DNA of 64,000 bases from Diplonema japonicum (GCA_964019335.1 OZ025685.1:124001-188000); one strand, 5' to 3'; positions 10,854 through 22,125 are shown, counted from the first letter of the stretch. Numbers and translations are program-made. The notes: generated by a model from the letters alone, not told the origin.

Positions 10854-11014
10854 GCCGTGTGGTCCTCTTATTTCTATGAGAGGGAACAACCACCCTCTTT
10901 AAAATCCTTAAGTTTAAATTATTGAGTGGGCCCCATTTCTTTCCGCTTCGCTCTCTTAATTAACCCCACAGGTGATTATTACTTTTGCACAACAACAACA
11001 ACAACAACAACAAC

Positions 11015-12508
11015 ATGACGAGGTTGACTCTGGCACTACTTGTGATCGCAGCAGTGTGCGTTTACGCTGCAGATGACCACGACCACGACCATGACCATGA
11101 CCATGATCATGACCATGACCACGACCATGACAAAGACCATGACCATGATAAAGACCATGATCATGACCATGACCACGACCATGATCATGCTCATGAAGAA
11201 GAGCACCTCATAGCCCACATCTACGATGCAAACAACAACAGCATGCTCGAAATGGCAGAACTCGCGAAAATGTGGGAAGGCGCCGGGAACACCGCCAACA
11301 ACACGGCGCTGCAGTGCGTGATCGAGGCTGTAAAGGAGCACGCCAACGTGACGGTGGTGACAGAGGAATCTGCAGGCAGCTTCGTCGAAGGCTTCCATCT
11401 GTTCAAAGTGGCCAAGGATTGCGGTGGACACGACCACGGCCACGGCCACGACCACGCACACGGCGAGGAGGAAGAACATCACTGCCACGCCCTCGAGGAA
11501 ACCTCGGGACACTACAAAACAGAGATTCAAGCCTGCGTTTACACTACACCAGAGGCGGCAACATGCAACAGACCCTCGCAGAAGGAAAGGTGGGGGTACG
11601 CCATGCTCTCCGTGTCCATCATCACACTGATCGCAGTGTTCGGGATTATCATTGCGCTCCCCTTCATTCTGGCGCACGAGTACTTGCTGCAGACGATGCT
11701 GGCGTTCGCTGTGGGTGCGGTCGTGGGGGATGCCTTCTACCACTTGGTGCCGAAGGTGCTTGGTGTGCACTCCCACGGAGGTGCCCACGCCGGCCACGCC
11801 CACGAAGACGAAACACTGTCGCAACACGAGGTACTGTCCAAGATGACCGTCATCTTGGTCAGCGTGCTAGTATTCTACTGGACAGACATGTTCTGCAGGG
11901 CGATGGTGGGGGGCGACCCGCATCAAATTGAAAAGGACTCAACAGAACCTGCAGTCGTACCCGAGAAGGAGGCTAACCTCGAGGCAGACGCAGAATCTGA
12001 AGACTCCAAATGGTGGAGATGGACACCCATGAGCGATGTACGTCAAATTGTCTGGGTGGTGGTCATCGCTGACGGCGTCCACAACATCACTGATGGGCTG
12101 TCCATTGCAGCAGCCTTTGGGAAGAGCACCACTTTAGGGTGGTCCACCACACTGGCCTCAGCGCTTCACGAGATCCCTCAGGAGGTTGGTGATTTCGCCG
12201 TGATGCTGAGCACCGGTATCTCACCATTTCAAGCTGTCATTCTGAATCTTCTGTCTGGATGTACATCGCTGCTGGCTGCCATTATCACTCTCATTATTGG
12301 TGACAACTCGAAGGATGCCGAAGACTGGATCCTCTGCGTGACGATCGGGTCCTTCCTCTACCTCGGGATCGGTATCATCATCCCAGAGCTTCTCCACAAG
12401 GTCACCAACTTTAGTCTCGTGCAAGTGGGTCTTCATACCTTTGGTATGGCGTGCGGGGCTCTTATTTTGTGGGCCATTGCTGTTACTGAGGACGAGGACT
12501 CGTGTTAA
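11015..12508 (+). CDS. ZIP-family zinc transporter, LIV-1 type (SLC39-like)
   Basis: Multi-pass divalent-metal importer of 497 residues. The start is the ATG at 11015, after a CAA-repeat leader and a likely acceptor ccacag at about 10970; a longer reading frame from a TTG is rejected. Residues 1-18 form a signal peptide (LTLALLVIAAVCVYA). Residues 20-65 are an almost pure Asp-His repeat, and a second His cluster lies at about 141-165, both typical of LIV-1 ectodomains and loops. The metal site is intact: ADGVHNITDGLSIAAAF (TM4) and SALHEIPQEVGDF (TM5), the latter the LIV-1 HEIPHEVGD signature with one His changed to Gln. It probably moves Zn(II) or Fe/Mn into the cytosol. Confidence 0.92.
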   Translation: MTRLTLALLVIAAVCVYAADDHDHDHDHDHDHDHDHDHDKDHDHDKDHDHDHDHDHDHAHEEEHLIAHIYDANNNSMLEMAELAKMWEGAGNTANNTALQCVIEAVKEHANVTVVTEESAGSFVEGFHLFKVAKDCGGHDHGHGHDHAHGEEEEHHCHALEETSGHYKTEIQACVYTTPEAATCNRPSQKERWGYAMLSVSIITLIAVFGIIIALPFILAHEYLLQTMLAFAVGAVVGDAFYHLVPKVLGVHSHGGAHAGHAHEDETLSQHEVLSKMTVILVSVLVFYWTDMFCRAMVGGDPHQIEKDSTEPAVVPEKEANLEADAESEDSKWWRWTPMSDVRQIVWVVVIADGVHNITDGLSIAAAFGKSTTLGWSTTLASALHEIPQEVGDFAVMLSTGISPFQAVILNLLSGCTSLLAAIITLIIGDNSKDAEDWILCVTIGSFLYLGIGIIIPELLHKVTNFSLVQVGLHTFGMACGALILWAIAVTEDEDSC

Positions 12509-12511
12509 TTG

Positions 12512-12542
<31 letters not shown>

Positions 12543-13118
12543 CGAGAAAAACCCCCCCATCAAAATAAAAGGGAGTGGGGTAACATTGTTGTTGTGTTTT
12601 TTCTTCTTCTTTTTTTCTTTTTCTGTTCAACTCTGAGCCCCCCTCATGCTCTCCATTACTTTCCCTCGTTCTGCGCAGAAATGGTGTTGGCATGGCAATG
12701 GGTTGGGTTGGAGGGGAGTGCTCTGAAGAACGAACAGTTTTTTTTTTTTACTCAAAAAAAAAAAAAAAAAACGAATATATTTAATCCGTACAATAAAGAG
12801 GGGGGGAAAGAAGAAAGAAAAAAAAGAACTGTTTTTTTTGTTTTTTTTTTTCCTTCTTCTCTTTCCCCCCCCTTTATTATTCCTAACACTTACGGGAAGC
12901 TGTATCAATCCCAACTTGTTTTTTTTGTTTTCCTTTTTTTCCCTTCAATTATTCTTTTTTATCTCTTTCTCTATTTTCCTTCCGTTCATTTTGTTTTCCC
13001 CTACTCCCGGGGTGGATAGTTGCTAACACTCCCCCGCCTTCGAAATTCCTTTTCCTTTTTGCCGTTTTTTTGCTTTTCCATCAGGCGTCCTGCCACTTAC
13101 CGCAGGTACCCTTAAATG

Positions 13119-13149
<31 letters not shown>

Positions 13150-13459
13150 TCCATTTCCCTCCCCTTTAGTTTTTTATTCTTCTCGCTCCATCAAAGCGGT
13201 CATGTCGCCCTCCCCCTCCTCTTTTTTTTTTTGTAAAGTTTTTTTACACCCCTTTGCAAGATATCTTTTTTTTTCTTTCAAATGAGGGTGCAAAAAAAAA
13301 TGATTTAAAAAAAAATATATAAAACCCCCCTTTTGAAGACGCTTTTGACACAAGGAGAATCACTAATAAAAAAAAAACCCCCTTTTTTCCCCTTTTTTCT
13401 TTATTCATGTAAACCTCACAAAAAAAAAAAAAAAAAAAGAACAAAAAAAGAGAAAAAAA
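12509..13459. other. intergenic homopolymer region
   Basis: No gene. A- and T-runs, several 20 nt or longer, alternate with pyrimidine-rich sequence. It holds one copy of the short repeat annotated at 13081-13130. The last part is A-rich and runs straight into the mtnA start codon. Confidence 0.6.
13081..13130 (+). repeat. short dispersed repeat ending in a T-run (copy 1)
   Basis: The block caggcgtcctgccacttacc followed by gcaggtacccttaaatgtct and a T-run of more than 20 recurs at 36218-36265 with a single t/a change. Both copies are intergenic and on the same strand. It could be the 3' end of a retroelement, a small Pol III-type transcript ending in U, or a conserved regulatory/splicing block, since it has AG in front and AG|GT inside. 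Function unknown. Confidence 0.6.
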
Positions 13460-14545
13460 ATGACAGAACTCCGGGCGATCAAATACTCAAGGGGTTCCTT
13501 GGAACTGCTGGACCAGAAAAAGCTGCCGCTTACGACACAGTTCGATGTAGTGGACACAGCCGAGAAAGCATGGGATGCGATCAGGGAAATGCGCGTCAGA
13601 GGCGCACCGGCAATCGCTATCGCGGCAGCCTTGGGTATCGCAGTGGAGGTGACCAACAAAGAAGGTGAAGTCGCGGATTGGCTCGTCGAAAAGCTAGACT
13701 ACCTCAGCACAAGCAGGCCCACTGCAGTAAACCTACACAACGCGGTGAGAGACCTTAAAGAAATCGTGAACACAGCGAAAAAAAACAAAACCGATGTGAA
13801 GACAGCATACCTCGAAGCCGCGGAAGCAATGCTCGCCGCCGACGAACGTGACAACGCAAACATCTCAGAACACGGCTCCGAACACATCATCTCCCGCAAC
13901 GTCGCCGACGGCAAGAACGCCAAAATAGTCACAATATGCAACACAGGCGCTCTTGCTACATCGCGTCACGGGACAGCCCTTGGTGTCATTCGCTTCTTGA
14001 ACAACAAGAAACGTTTGGAACAGGTGTACCCTCTTGAGACACGCCCGTACAACCAAGGCTCCCGTCTTACTGTGTACGAGTGCGTCGCAGAGTCCATCCC
14101 TGCTACACTCATTGTCGACTCTGCTGTATCTTACTGCATGGCAAAGAATGAAATAAACGCTTGTATAGTGGGTGCTGACAGGGTGTGCATCAATGGTGAC
14201 ACCGCCAACAAGATCGGGACTTACAATGTGGCAGTGGCTGCGAAGCATCATGGTGTTCCGTTTTACGTTGCGGCGCCGGTTACCACCATCGACCAGAAGC
14301 TTGCCGACGGTTCGGGGATCCCTGTTGAGGAGCGGGGCCCTGAGGAGATCACGCACAACCCCGCTACTCAGCAGCCTGTTGTCGCGTCGGGAGAAAACCT
14401 TTCCGTGTGGAACCCCGCCTTTGACGTCACCCCTGCAGAACTTATCACCGGTGGTATTGTCACAGAACTCGGTGTCATTGAACCCGTCGACGGGAAACTG
14501 GACGTTCTTGCCTTCCTCAAGAAGCACGGCTGTGTCAAGGTGTAG
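13460..14545 (+). CDS. mtnA: methylthioribose-1-phosphate isomerase
   Basis: Methionine-salvage enzyme that converts 5-methylthioribose-1-phosphate to methylthioribulose-1-phosphate; the family is homologous to eIF2B-alpha subunits. At 361 residues it has the normal MtnA length. Signatures: MRVRGAPAIAIAAALG (about 35-50, substrate loop), ICNTGALATSRHGTALGVIR (about 158-177, catalytic Cys within NTGALAT), ETRPYNQGSRLTVYE (about 193-207) and VGADRVCINGDTANKIGTY (about 240-258, catalytic Asp). All catalytic residues are visible, so it is a true isomerase rather than an eIF2B subunit. The ATG follows an A-rich leader. Cytosolic. Confidence 0.95.
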   Translation: MTELRAIKYSRGSLELLDQKKLPLTTQFDVVDTAEKAWDAIREMRVRGAPAIAIAAALGIAVEVTNKEGEVADWLVEKLDYLSTSRPTAVNLHNAVRDLKEIVNTAKKNKTDVKTAYLEAAEAMLAADERDNANISEHGSEHIISRNVADGKNAKIVTICNTGALATSRHGTALGVIRFLNNKKRLEQVYPLETRPYNQGSRLTVYECVAESIPATLIVDSAVSYCMAKNEINACIVGADRVCINGDTANKIGTYNVAVAAKHHGVPFYVAAPVTTIDQKLADGSGIPVEERGPEEITHNPATQQPVVASGENLSVWNPAFDVTPAELITGGIVTELGVIEPVDGKLDVLAFLKKHGCVKV

Positions 14546-14819
14546 GGTTTTTTATTATTATCCCCCCCCCCCCGAATTACCGGCGAAGCTTTCATCATCA
14601 AGGGGTTTTGAGCAAAATGAAAAAGAGGGAAAAAAAAGTTTTTCTTCTTCTTTCACCAGTGGCCCCACCCTCTTTTTTTTTTCTTAGGCCCCCTCCCCCA
14701 CGACCCCGTGTGGTTTACGCACGGCAAATTATCTTTTTTTTTCTTTTCTTATCTCCTTTATTTCACACATCGATACCATTCTTCCCTTCATCGCGAATAG
14801 GAGGAGACGACAAAAAGAA

Positions 14820-17133
14820 ATGGCCGAACACTTGGAAGTCCCTCAAGACCATGTGAAGCTGAAGAACGAGCTGCTGTACTTGGCGCAGAAGCAGCGTGCA
14901 AGGATAGACAAGCTGAAGGCCGACTCGCAGCTACAGCTCGACAGGTACGCCAGCGGAAAGAAGAAAGAACTAGTCCTGCGGAAAGAGAAAACAGAGGCGG
15001 CAATAAAAGACATCCAACCCGAACTGGAGCAGGTTCGCAAGGAATGGCAGAAGCTAAAACTCATCGACGCGGAACATGAGGGGAAGTACTCCAAGCTGTC
15101 AGACCACTACAGAAGCACACAGTCCAAGCTGAAGGTTCTACAAGAAGCCATCGCCGACGCGTACAAAGGAACCGGCGATGGGAAGGACGACGTCAGTGGG
15201 ATACGAGAACGCCTTGCGGAGATATCAAACGACAAGGCGGAGCTGCGCTCGAAGCTGATGCGTGCGTGGGACTGCCTAGCCATTGACGAGAACATGCTGA
15301 ACAACAGAATAACAGAAGAGACCGCCTACGCAGCACGAGTGAAGGAGATGCTCAGAGCCGTCGAAGCAGAAGTCGCAGTCCATGACTTGGACACAACAGC
15401 CCACCGTGACCATGCCGACGACCTTGTCCTCATCAACTCACAACTGGCTGCCATGAAGCACCGTACGAACGACCTTCACGACGGCTTCGTCAAAAGCTCC
15501 GCCGACAAGAAGGAAATGTCCGAAGAGTTCCTCCTGGAAGCCATGCGCGTCATGCAGGAACTCACCCACAACCAAAACCTCCTCACCATCAAGAACCACG
15601 CCGTGCGCGACCTACAAAGCAAAGTGGACTACCTCAGGAAGCAGTTCCAACCGCAGACGCAAGCACAGACGTCCTCCAAAGAGGTCTGGCTTCGCAACAA
15701 GCTTGAGGTGATGGACAACATGCTTTCCGAGATGGGGCAGATCAAGGAGCAGTATCAGGTGCGCAGTGAGGACAGGCTCATATTGAAGGAGACGACCAAT
15801 CACTGCAACAAGGCAAAGGCGGAGCTGCACACCATCGAGAAGCGTGTAGAAGGCCCCGACAAGTACCGCAAGAAGCTCGTCGACGAGATCACTGACATGA
15901 GACACCTACTGGACGAGAAGCTAGAGGAAGAAGATAGACTTGTGTCGCAACTGGAGGGGGCGTTGTCCGTGCTGGGCGAGGACATAGGGCACGTACGGGA
16001 GATCATCGACAAGGCTGGCTTCGATGACTACGTCAGCAGCGACTCGGATCCCAACGCAGGTGAGGAGTTCCTGCGTCTGGACGAAGAAGGAACCGGCGAT
16101 GTGGATATCATCACCACCAGTCTTGACTACCATGCTGACGACCCTGCCGGTTCGGAGGCGGTGCAGAGATACGGGCACAGGCAACAGGGCCCTCTACATG
16201 CATTTGAAGAAGCAAGGGCGACACAGCTAGCAAGGCGCCCCACCAGGAGACTAGGAGACAGGGTTAAAAAAGTGAGGAAAGAGGCCACCCCCGAAACGCG
16301 CTTGATGACGGCGCAGGAACAGGCGGTGACCGAGGTGGTGGCGCATCTGCGAAGCAAGGAAGACGCCATTCAGAAAGGTGTGTACGACACACGGATGGAC
16401 GTGGTGGTGCCGGACCCGATGCAGGCGACAAGGAACACACAGATTCAGCGGGAAGTGGAGATATGGAAAGAAGAGCAACGGGGTGGTGCCAGGTACAGGA
16501 ACGACAGGGAGAAGGAGACCGTTGCGACAGAGCAACACCCGCCGACAGACGCGGCGCTGCAGGCAGGGTCCGTCAATGACATCGCAGTGCAGTACCTGCA
16601 GAGGATGGTGCACGGGTTTCTGGGGATGATGTTCTTCAACGGGCCTGGAGGTCCGCACCCTAGGCACGTGTTCATGACAAAGGACATGAAAAGGCTTGCC
16701 TGGCGTCTCCCGCACAGAGATGGCGAGGACGAGGGTGACGACAGCGTGGCCATGGCAGACATCAAGGCCGTGGTGACGGGACACCGCACTGGTGTGTTCA
16801 AGCAGCATCGTGACGCAGGGATGGTCCTTCGCGAGTCTGCAGCACTGTCCATCGTCACACACCAGCAGACATCGCTCGACCTGGAGCTCGACACAACCGA
16901 AGAGAGGGACTACTGGGCACAGATCCTGTCGAAGGTCGCCACTGAAATGAAGCCTGGCGGCATCATCAACGCAGTCATCGCAAGCGGCGTCGTTCAGGTA
17001 TTCTATTTGCTTCGCTTCGCACTGTTCATATAACTAACAACAACAGGTCACCGACAACAGCCCCCCTGACCAGCGCTCCTCTGCGGACGAGCCGTATGAC
17101 CGCAAGCAGGTCCACCTCCGTGTCGTGGGGTGA
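14820..17133 (+). CDS. coiled-coil protein with C-terminal PH-like domain
   Basis: Two exons, 14820-16997 and 17047-17133, separated by a 49-nt GT-AG intron, encode 754 residues. Residues about 10-400 are almost continuous coiled coil (heptads rich in Lys, Glu, Leu, Gln). An acidic/low-complexity linker precedes a C-terminal region of about 585-720. That region ends in a pattern typical of pleckstrin-homology folds: IKAVVTGHRTGVFK, then ALSIVTHQQTSLDLELDT, then RDYWAQIL, where the last Trp marks the PH C-terminal helix. This suggests a membrane- or cytoskeleton-associated scaffold. The ATG is preceded by gcgaatag, a possible trans-splice acceptor. The next gene (TPPP) starts 124 nt downstream. 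Confidence 0.8.
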
Positions 17134-17257
17134 CCTCGACTATAGAATAACCCCCCCTTCCCCCCCGCCCTATGTTAGAAAACTTACACCCCGTAGTCTT
17201 TGTTTTTCTTCTTTTTGTTTTCGGTATTTGCACGATGCATGCTGTCCAGGTAGCAAC

Positions 17258-18154
17258 ATGTCGAAGGTGCTGCTGGATGTGTATAAATCGTTTTGTGCGT
17301 TCGGTGGTGGGAAACGTGCCACCAGCGAGATGGGAATGGATAATGTGAAGTTCATGAAGCTCTGCAAGGAGTGCGGCCTGCTAGACGGGGAATTCTTCAC
17401 GCCGACGGACGCGGACCTGCTGTTCCAGAAGGCAAAGCCGCTGAGGGGGAGGAAGATCACATGGCCTGTGTTCGTAGATATGTTCTACGAGATAGCGAGG
17501 CGGAGGGGGGTGTCTCCTGACGAGCTGCAGGTCATCGCAATGCGATCGGGCGGCAGGCCGCGACGCACCTACTCAAAATCCATGCGCAAGGAGGTCCCAG
17601 GCAGCTACGTGGAACCCCTAAGAGGCGACGATCTGCCCACAACCATCGGGAGGGTCTTGCCTTGGGAATCACCAAACTGGACTTACCAGCCACACATGCC
17701 GATAGCTCACCAGGGGTGGAAACCAGGAGGGACGGCGTCAGCAACATACAAAGACCCGAAAGATGTCCCATTCACTCTTCCAGGCGGCAGTATCATAAGA
17801 GGGAGGAGCGGGTATTCAGGAGGGGGTGCTAGAAGCCGTAGTGGGAGCGCACGAAGGCGGACCAATTCGGTTCAGATGCAACAACAACAACAACAGCAGC
17901 AGCAGCAGCAATCTGTGCATAGAAAGCCTCTCCTCTCGCCCCCTACAGCCCGCGTTCCTGCTCAACAGCGTACTTCCTCCACCGACTCCGTCACCCGATG
18001 CCTTACTCGTGTGGGTTCTCTGCATTCGCCTCTTCGAGGGGGGCACCTCCCACGTGAGATCGGTCGCGTGCTTCCTTGGGAGTCCCCCAACTGGCAAGCC
18101 CTTCCTCAGCGCACAGAGTACCTCTCGTCGCGTGTGCCGATGCATGTGGCTTGA
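17258..18154 (+). CDS. TPPP/p25-alpha-domain protein
   Basis: 298-residue protein. Residues 1-90 form a p25-alpha domain: MSKVLLDVYKSFCAFG, KFMKLCKECGLLDG, TDADLLFQKAKPL, ITWPVFVDMFYEIARRRG. The family bundles microtubules and in protists is mostly flagellar. The ATG at 17258 is chosen over an upstream in-frame ATG at 17096 because the domain starts here, the upstream part overlaps the last exon of the preceding gene, and gctgtccag (likely acceptor) lies just before. The C-terminal half is disordered, with a Gln tract of about 13 residues. It contains two copies of a motif, PLRGDDLPTTIGRVLPWESP (about 122) and PLRGGHLPREIGRVLPWESP (about 262), each followed by NW. Confidence 0.88.
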   Translation: MSKVLLDVYKSFCAFGGGKRATSEMGMDNVKFMKLCKECGLLDGEFFTPTDADLLFQKAKPLRGRKITWPVFVDMFYEIARRRGVSPDELQVIAMRSGGRPRRTYSKSMRKEVPGSYVEPLRGDDLPTTIGRVLPWESPNWTYQPHMPIAHQGWKPGGTASATYKDPKDVPFTLPGGSIIRGRSGYSGGGARSRSGSARRRTNSVQMQQQQQQQQQQQSVHRKPLLSPPTARVPAQQRTSSTDSVTRCLTRVGSLHSPLRGGHLPREIGRVLPWESPNWQALPQRTEYLSSRVPMHVA

Positions 18155-18830
18155 AAGGTTTAAAAAAGGAATATGGAACGAAGTAGAAGAAGAAAATAAA
18201 AATTGTTATTAGATAAATACTAGATATTCCCCCCTTCCCCTTCCCCCGATGTATTTACTTATTCTCCCCACCCTTCTTTGAAAGAGAAATACGGTAATTT
18301 AAAAATACGGTAGCGCGAGAAAAATTAAAAGTGAAGTAGAGGAGGGGGGATAAAGGAAAGAGAAATAGAAAACAAGAGGGAGGATTTAAAAAAAGAAAAA
18401 GTGCTGTCTCTCCCCTTCGAAAAAAATCCCGACGAGGGTTTTTTTTTGGAGGAAGGGGGGAGTAACACCTCCCATCCAAAGGTGTACCGGCCTTTGGGTA
18501 AATCAGCCTAAGTAATTCTCGCTCCTTTTTTTTTTTTATTGTTCTCTTTCCCTCGTCCCCTCCTTTCTTTTCCTTTTTATTTTCTTCCTTTCTCTTGAAT
18601 GTTATTGACCCCCCTTCCTCTCCCCTTCCCCCCCTTTTTTTAAATATCCTGTAGCCCCCTGGAAGAAAAAAAAATCCGGAAGGGGTTGTTGTTACGTTAC
18701 GAGAACAGGAGAAAAAAGAAGAAAAAAAAACCTTTTTTTTTAATTTTCCTCCTTTTCTTTTTCTTGTGTTCCCCCCCCCCCCCCCCCCCCCTACTTCTAA
18801 CACATTCTCCCATAGAGGTTGGGGGATGAA
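18155..18830. other. intergenic, mixed homopolymers with a C-run
   Basis: No gene seen. The C-run at about 18771-18791 is followed by acacattctcccatag, a plausible trans-splice acceptor 15 nt before the next start codon. Confidence 0.5.
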
Positions 18831-20274
18831 ATGAGCGTGACAAACTACGGTGGGCGGAAGGAGAAATGGCCGATAGACAAGCTGCCAGCATGCGTATTGG
18901 ATTACATAGCAGGATTTTTGTGCTGCGAAGGCGAAGTAGGTGACAGAAGGCTTCACCCACTAGTTGTTTTCGGGAGCGTGTGCAGAACGTGGGCAGGAGT
19001 CTGCAGCACTGACCTATGGGTGGCAGTCTGGACTGAAACACACACCGTCCTCATTGAAGACGCATGTGGGCGGTTTGTAAAGTCCCTCTACGGTGAGAGG
19101 CTCAACTCTGTACAACGTGAAAAGGGCGCAAGGAGTTTCAAGAAACAGTTAAAGACAGCCGGTCCTGCAGAATGCCTCGAACTGGGCCTTCTTCCACGAT
19201 GCGCTCCCACATGGTGCACAGCACCGCGGCAGTACCAACAGGTTCTGTTCAAAGCACTTCAATTCTGTTGTTTTCAAGTGACATCCGCTCGTGTTGAGCT
19301 GCAATGCACACGGGGCTCCATCCCCGTCATCGAGTCCTGCGCCGTTCTCTTCTCGCTGATCCATATCACATGGGGAGGGTATCTGTTCCTCTCAGCGCCT
19401 TCACAGCAATTTCGAATATTGATACGGCCTATGTATTGCATTACAGTGACGTGGGCTTTCTACCTAGGTGCCTATGCAGTCTACAGAGTAAAGTTGGCAG
19501 CCATCCATAACATTCCCGAAGAAGCTGCACAATTATGGGACTTGAAGAAAAGCCGGCGAATGAAGGTAAAGAAAGGTTTCGCGTGGGGCTTACGGTACTT
19601 GAAGTCCGATTCACACACGAAGCATGCGGTGGCGTGGCTTGTCTGTCTTGTGCTGTCGGTTACTTTCTGGCATGCAGAGGCTGAGGGGTATTTCAAGGAA
19701 CCATTGACGCTTACAAGACTGCTGTGCTTGGTGTTTGCTCCACCCACATTCACTGCCACTCTAGTCGCTGGGCAGCGATCTGGGCGGAAAATCGGCCTCC
19801 TTGCTGGTACCATGGTTGTTGCCATACTGTGCCTCATCGTGGCGGCACCTTCACTTCTCTTTATTGGGCTGGGATCGTGGGCATTGACCTGTTTGTTCAA
19901 ATTGCATAGGGGTTTTTACCATCCTCCTAGGATGGCGTCCCCTTTGGTCTCCTTCTCACGGAAGATGGGTCAGGTGGTGCTTTTGAATATCGTGATGCTT
20001 TCTGTGTTCTGGTTTGTGGCGTTCGACTGCTTCATCCCCATGCTTGTCTTCGCCATCGCTTCACTTGCAGTGTGGGTATGTTCGAGAAGTGACAAAAAAA
20101 AAAAAAAAAAAAAAATCCCAGGTTGGTACATCTGTTGTGATTCCCCTCATGCATAGGTGCCAGTCCTTGCGGGTGCCTTTGCCCATAGCTTATGTCATGA
20201 CGCAGGTTATTGTTGCTGCAATGGGTTACGCTGGTGCCCCCGTACTAGGTGAAAGCTGTGAGGGGGAGCTCTAA
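18831..20274 (+). CDS. F-box multi-pass membrane protein
   Basis: Exons 18831-20075 and 20122-20274, joined across a 46-nt A-rich GT-AG intron, give 465 residues. The N-terminal segment (about 12-60, WPIDKLPACVLDYIAGFLCC ... VVFGSVCRTWAGVCSTDLW) follows the F-box pattern: Leu-Pro, a hydrophobic helix, then C/S-W and a final W. F-boxes bind Skp1 in SCF ubiquitin ligases. From about residue 165 there are seven or eight hydrophobic segments, so the F-box would be tethered to a membrane, a rare arrangement. The ATG at 18831 is used because a longer frame would start on TTG. The membrane domain is not assignable to a family. Confidence 0.7.
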
Positions 20275-20920
20275 GAGAGAGGGGGAAGAAAAAGAAGGGG
20301 GGGGGGGGGGGGGGGGATAGACCTCCTTTAGTCTGATATTATACAAACAGTACAGTGTGTTCTTTTTTTTTTTGTTGTACCAATTGGGATCTGATTTTGA
20401 ACATACCTCCTGCAAAACAAAAAGTTTATTGGGGGGGTCATATTAGCCTTAGGTAAAAACGTCGGTAAAGTCTTTTTTTTTCAGTTTTGCCAAAAAAAAA
20501 AAAAAAAAAAAAATTCTGTGTGTTTTCGACCAGACAATCGGGTTCACAGCCAAGAAAATAGGTTTTCGCGTGATATTCTGGCCACTTTTTGGCGCTTTAT
20601 TGTGACCAGAAAGCTCTTTAAAAAATTGCCCGCATGTGGTTCCGGGTGGGCCGACTTTTGCCCCTATGCCCTATGGTTTTAAGAAAATTTCAATTTTTTT
20701 TTCCATACGCCCTAACAAATGCCAAGAGCCGTGTATACCCCCCCCATCTAAAAGGGAATCATCCCCATATTCGCCACCAGAAGCTTTTTCTTGTTAGTAC
20801 TTCGGCTGCATGCGGGCAAAAAAGTCTTTTTTTCGATTTTGTCGTTTAAGGGCAACACCTGAGAAAGAATCTGTTAGACACATTCTTTGGAAAAAGTGAC
20901 TTTATCGACCATATGACCCT

Positions 20921-21015
20921 CTAGGGCTATGTTGGCAAGAAACGGGGAAACAGTTTCCGCTTCCTCATTTCAAAAAAAAGCTTGGAAACGCGCTTCCTTG
21001 CCAACATAGCCCTAG
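20921..21015. mobile_element. fold-back MITE, CTAGGG family (copy 1)
   Basis: A 95-bp element with inverted ends: ctagggctatgttggcaag at the left and cttgccaacatagccctag at the right, a perfect 19-bp match. The interior (gaaacggggaaacagtttcc ... cttggaaacgcgcttcc) is also partly self-complementary, so the whole sequence folds into a hairpin. The related copy at 53198-53353 shares the ends and the tttcc-rich interior. No coding capacity. Confidence 0.85.
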
Positions 21016-21219
21016 GAGGGGGTAAAAAAAATTGAATTCAAGAATTGTTTTTATTTTCTCCATTTTTGGTGGGGATACCAAGAAAAAAAAAAAAGAAAAA
21101 AAAATGTAATCAAGTAGACAGTCTTGTGCAAGGCGCCACAACACTGGCCTCCTTTATCTCTTATATATTTCCCTTTCTTTTTTTGAGGTGGTGGGGATAA
21201 CATGGAAATATAAGAAGTA

Positions 21220-21525
21220 CATCAGATGTGTTGTTCGCTGTTGACCTCCTCGTCGGTCATCACCGGTAGCGCCCGAGTGGAAGAACGTATCGCAGATGCT
21301 CAGGGTGACGAACAGGCAGCAAACTGCACGAGCGCAGAATCTTGGTTACCCGGGACGCCCCGGCTAGGGTTGAGCACACCGCATGCATTAAGGACACGAC
21401 GCGGAACGCAGAAGAAGCTACTGCTCGGCCGAGGAGCGCCCCCTGTAATCAAGTAGGTATTTCGTGCTTCGTTGCACGCTTAACGCCACCTAGTGTTGCA
21501 ATCAAAGCCTCATTTTTTTTCCTGT
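21220..21525 (+). mobile_element. 5'-truncated LINE-type 3' end
   Basis: The last 50 bases before the T-run (about 21471-21520, gttgcacgcttaacgccacc then tagtgttgcaatcaaagcc) match the 3' end of the LINE fragment that ends near 43680, with only a few substitutions. An open frame from 21226 ends at a TAG at 21455, immediately before this tail, as in the longer copy. Only a short C-terminal piece of the retrotransposon protein remains. It is on the + strand and ends in a T-run. Confidence 0.6.
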
Positions 21526-21810
21526 CCTTTAAAGGGGGAGGGGGGTGAACCTTTCTGTACCATAACGTGCCACCACCACGTTCATGAAAATCTTTTTTTT
21601 TATTATTAAGGAACAGCAAGACCTTTGGCCGGGTCAAGGTGAAAACCAACCTCCCCTTAAGCTAATGATCACTTAGTTTTCCTGGATGAAAGGAAGCACA
21701 AAAAAAAAACCCCCCCTCCTCATGTGATTTTTTTCGTTTGGCAAGAACGAGTCTGTGGCATGTCGTCTGGCAACATGTTTCGGGTTATAAGACTTCTAGG
21801 TTGTGTCCCC

Positions 21811-21856
<46 letters not shown>

Positions 21857-22125
21857 GAACTTGAAGAGAGGAGATAGAAAGATTTATAAAAAAAAACAAA
21901 AAAATAAAAAAGGAAAAAAAAAAGAAAAAAAAAAAAGAAAAAAAAAACCATAAGTACAACCTGCTCTCTAAACAGACACCTGTCGCCTTCAAGATGTATA
22001 TGCGCTGTCTAAAAGCGTGAACTAAATGGCAGCTGTTTCTTCTTCTTTTCTTTCATTCCCACCCAAGCATACACAAATCTTAAAAAAAAGGGGGTAAGGG
22101 GCTTGGGAAGGGGGGGGGCATTCCG

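Larger units (their letters stand above)
20275..22125. other. 1.85-kb repeat-rich intergenic region
   Basis: No host gene supported. It contains a G-run (about 20297-20317), an A-run (about 20493-20513), an 11-bp inverted repeat pair ttgcccgcatg (about 20626) / catgcgggcaa (about 20810), the fold-back MITE at 20921-21015, a LINE-type 3' end near 21220-21520, and a T-run of more than 30 nt followed by A-rich sequence (21815-21950). Confidence 0.6.

Noticed and set aside
10985-11014. N-terminal poly-Asn extension of the ZIP transporter
   Set aside because: Requires a TTG start. The ATG at 11015 precedes the signal peptide, and the CAA repeats fit a leader.
13032-13285. Phe/Ser-rich frames in T-runs here and in many spacers
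   Set aside because: Homopolymer artefacts without codon bias or motifs.
17096-17257. Longer start for the TPPP protein
   Set aside because: Overlaps the last exon of the preceding gene in another frame and contains the likely trans-splice acceptor.
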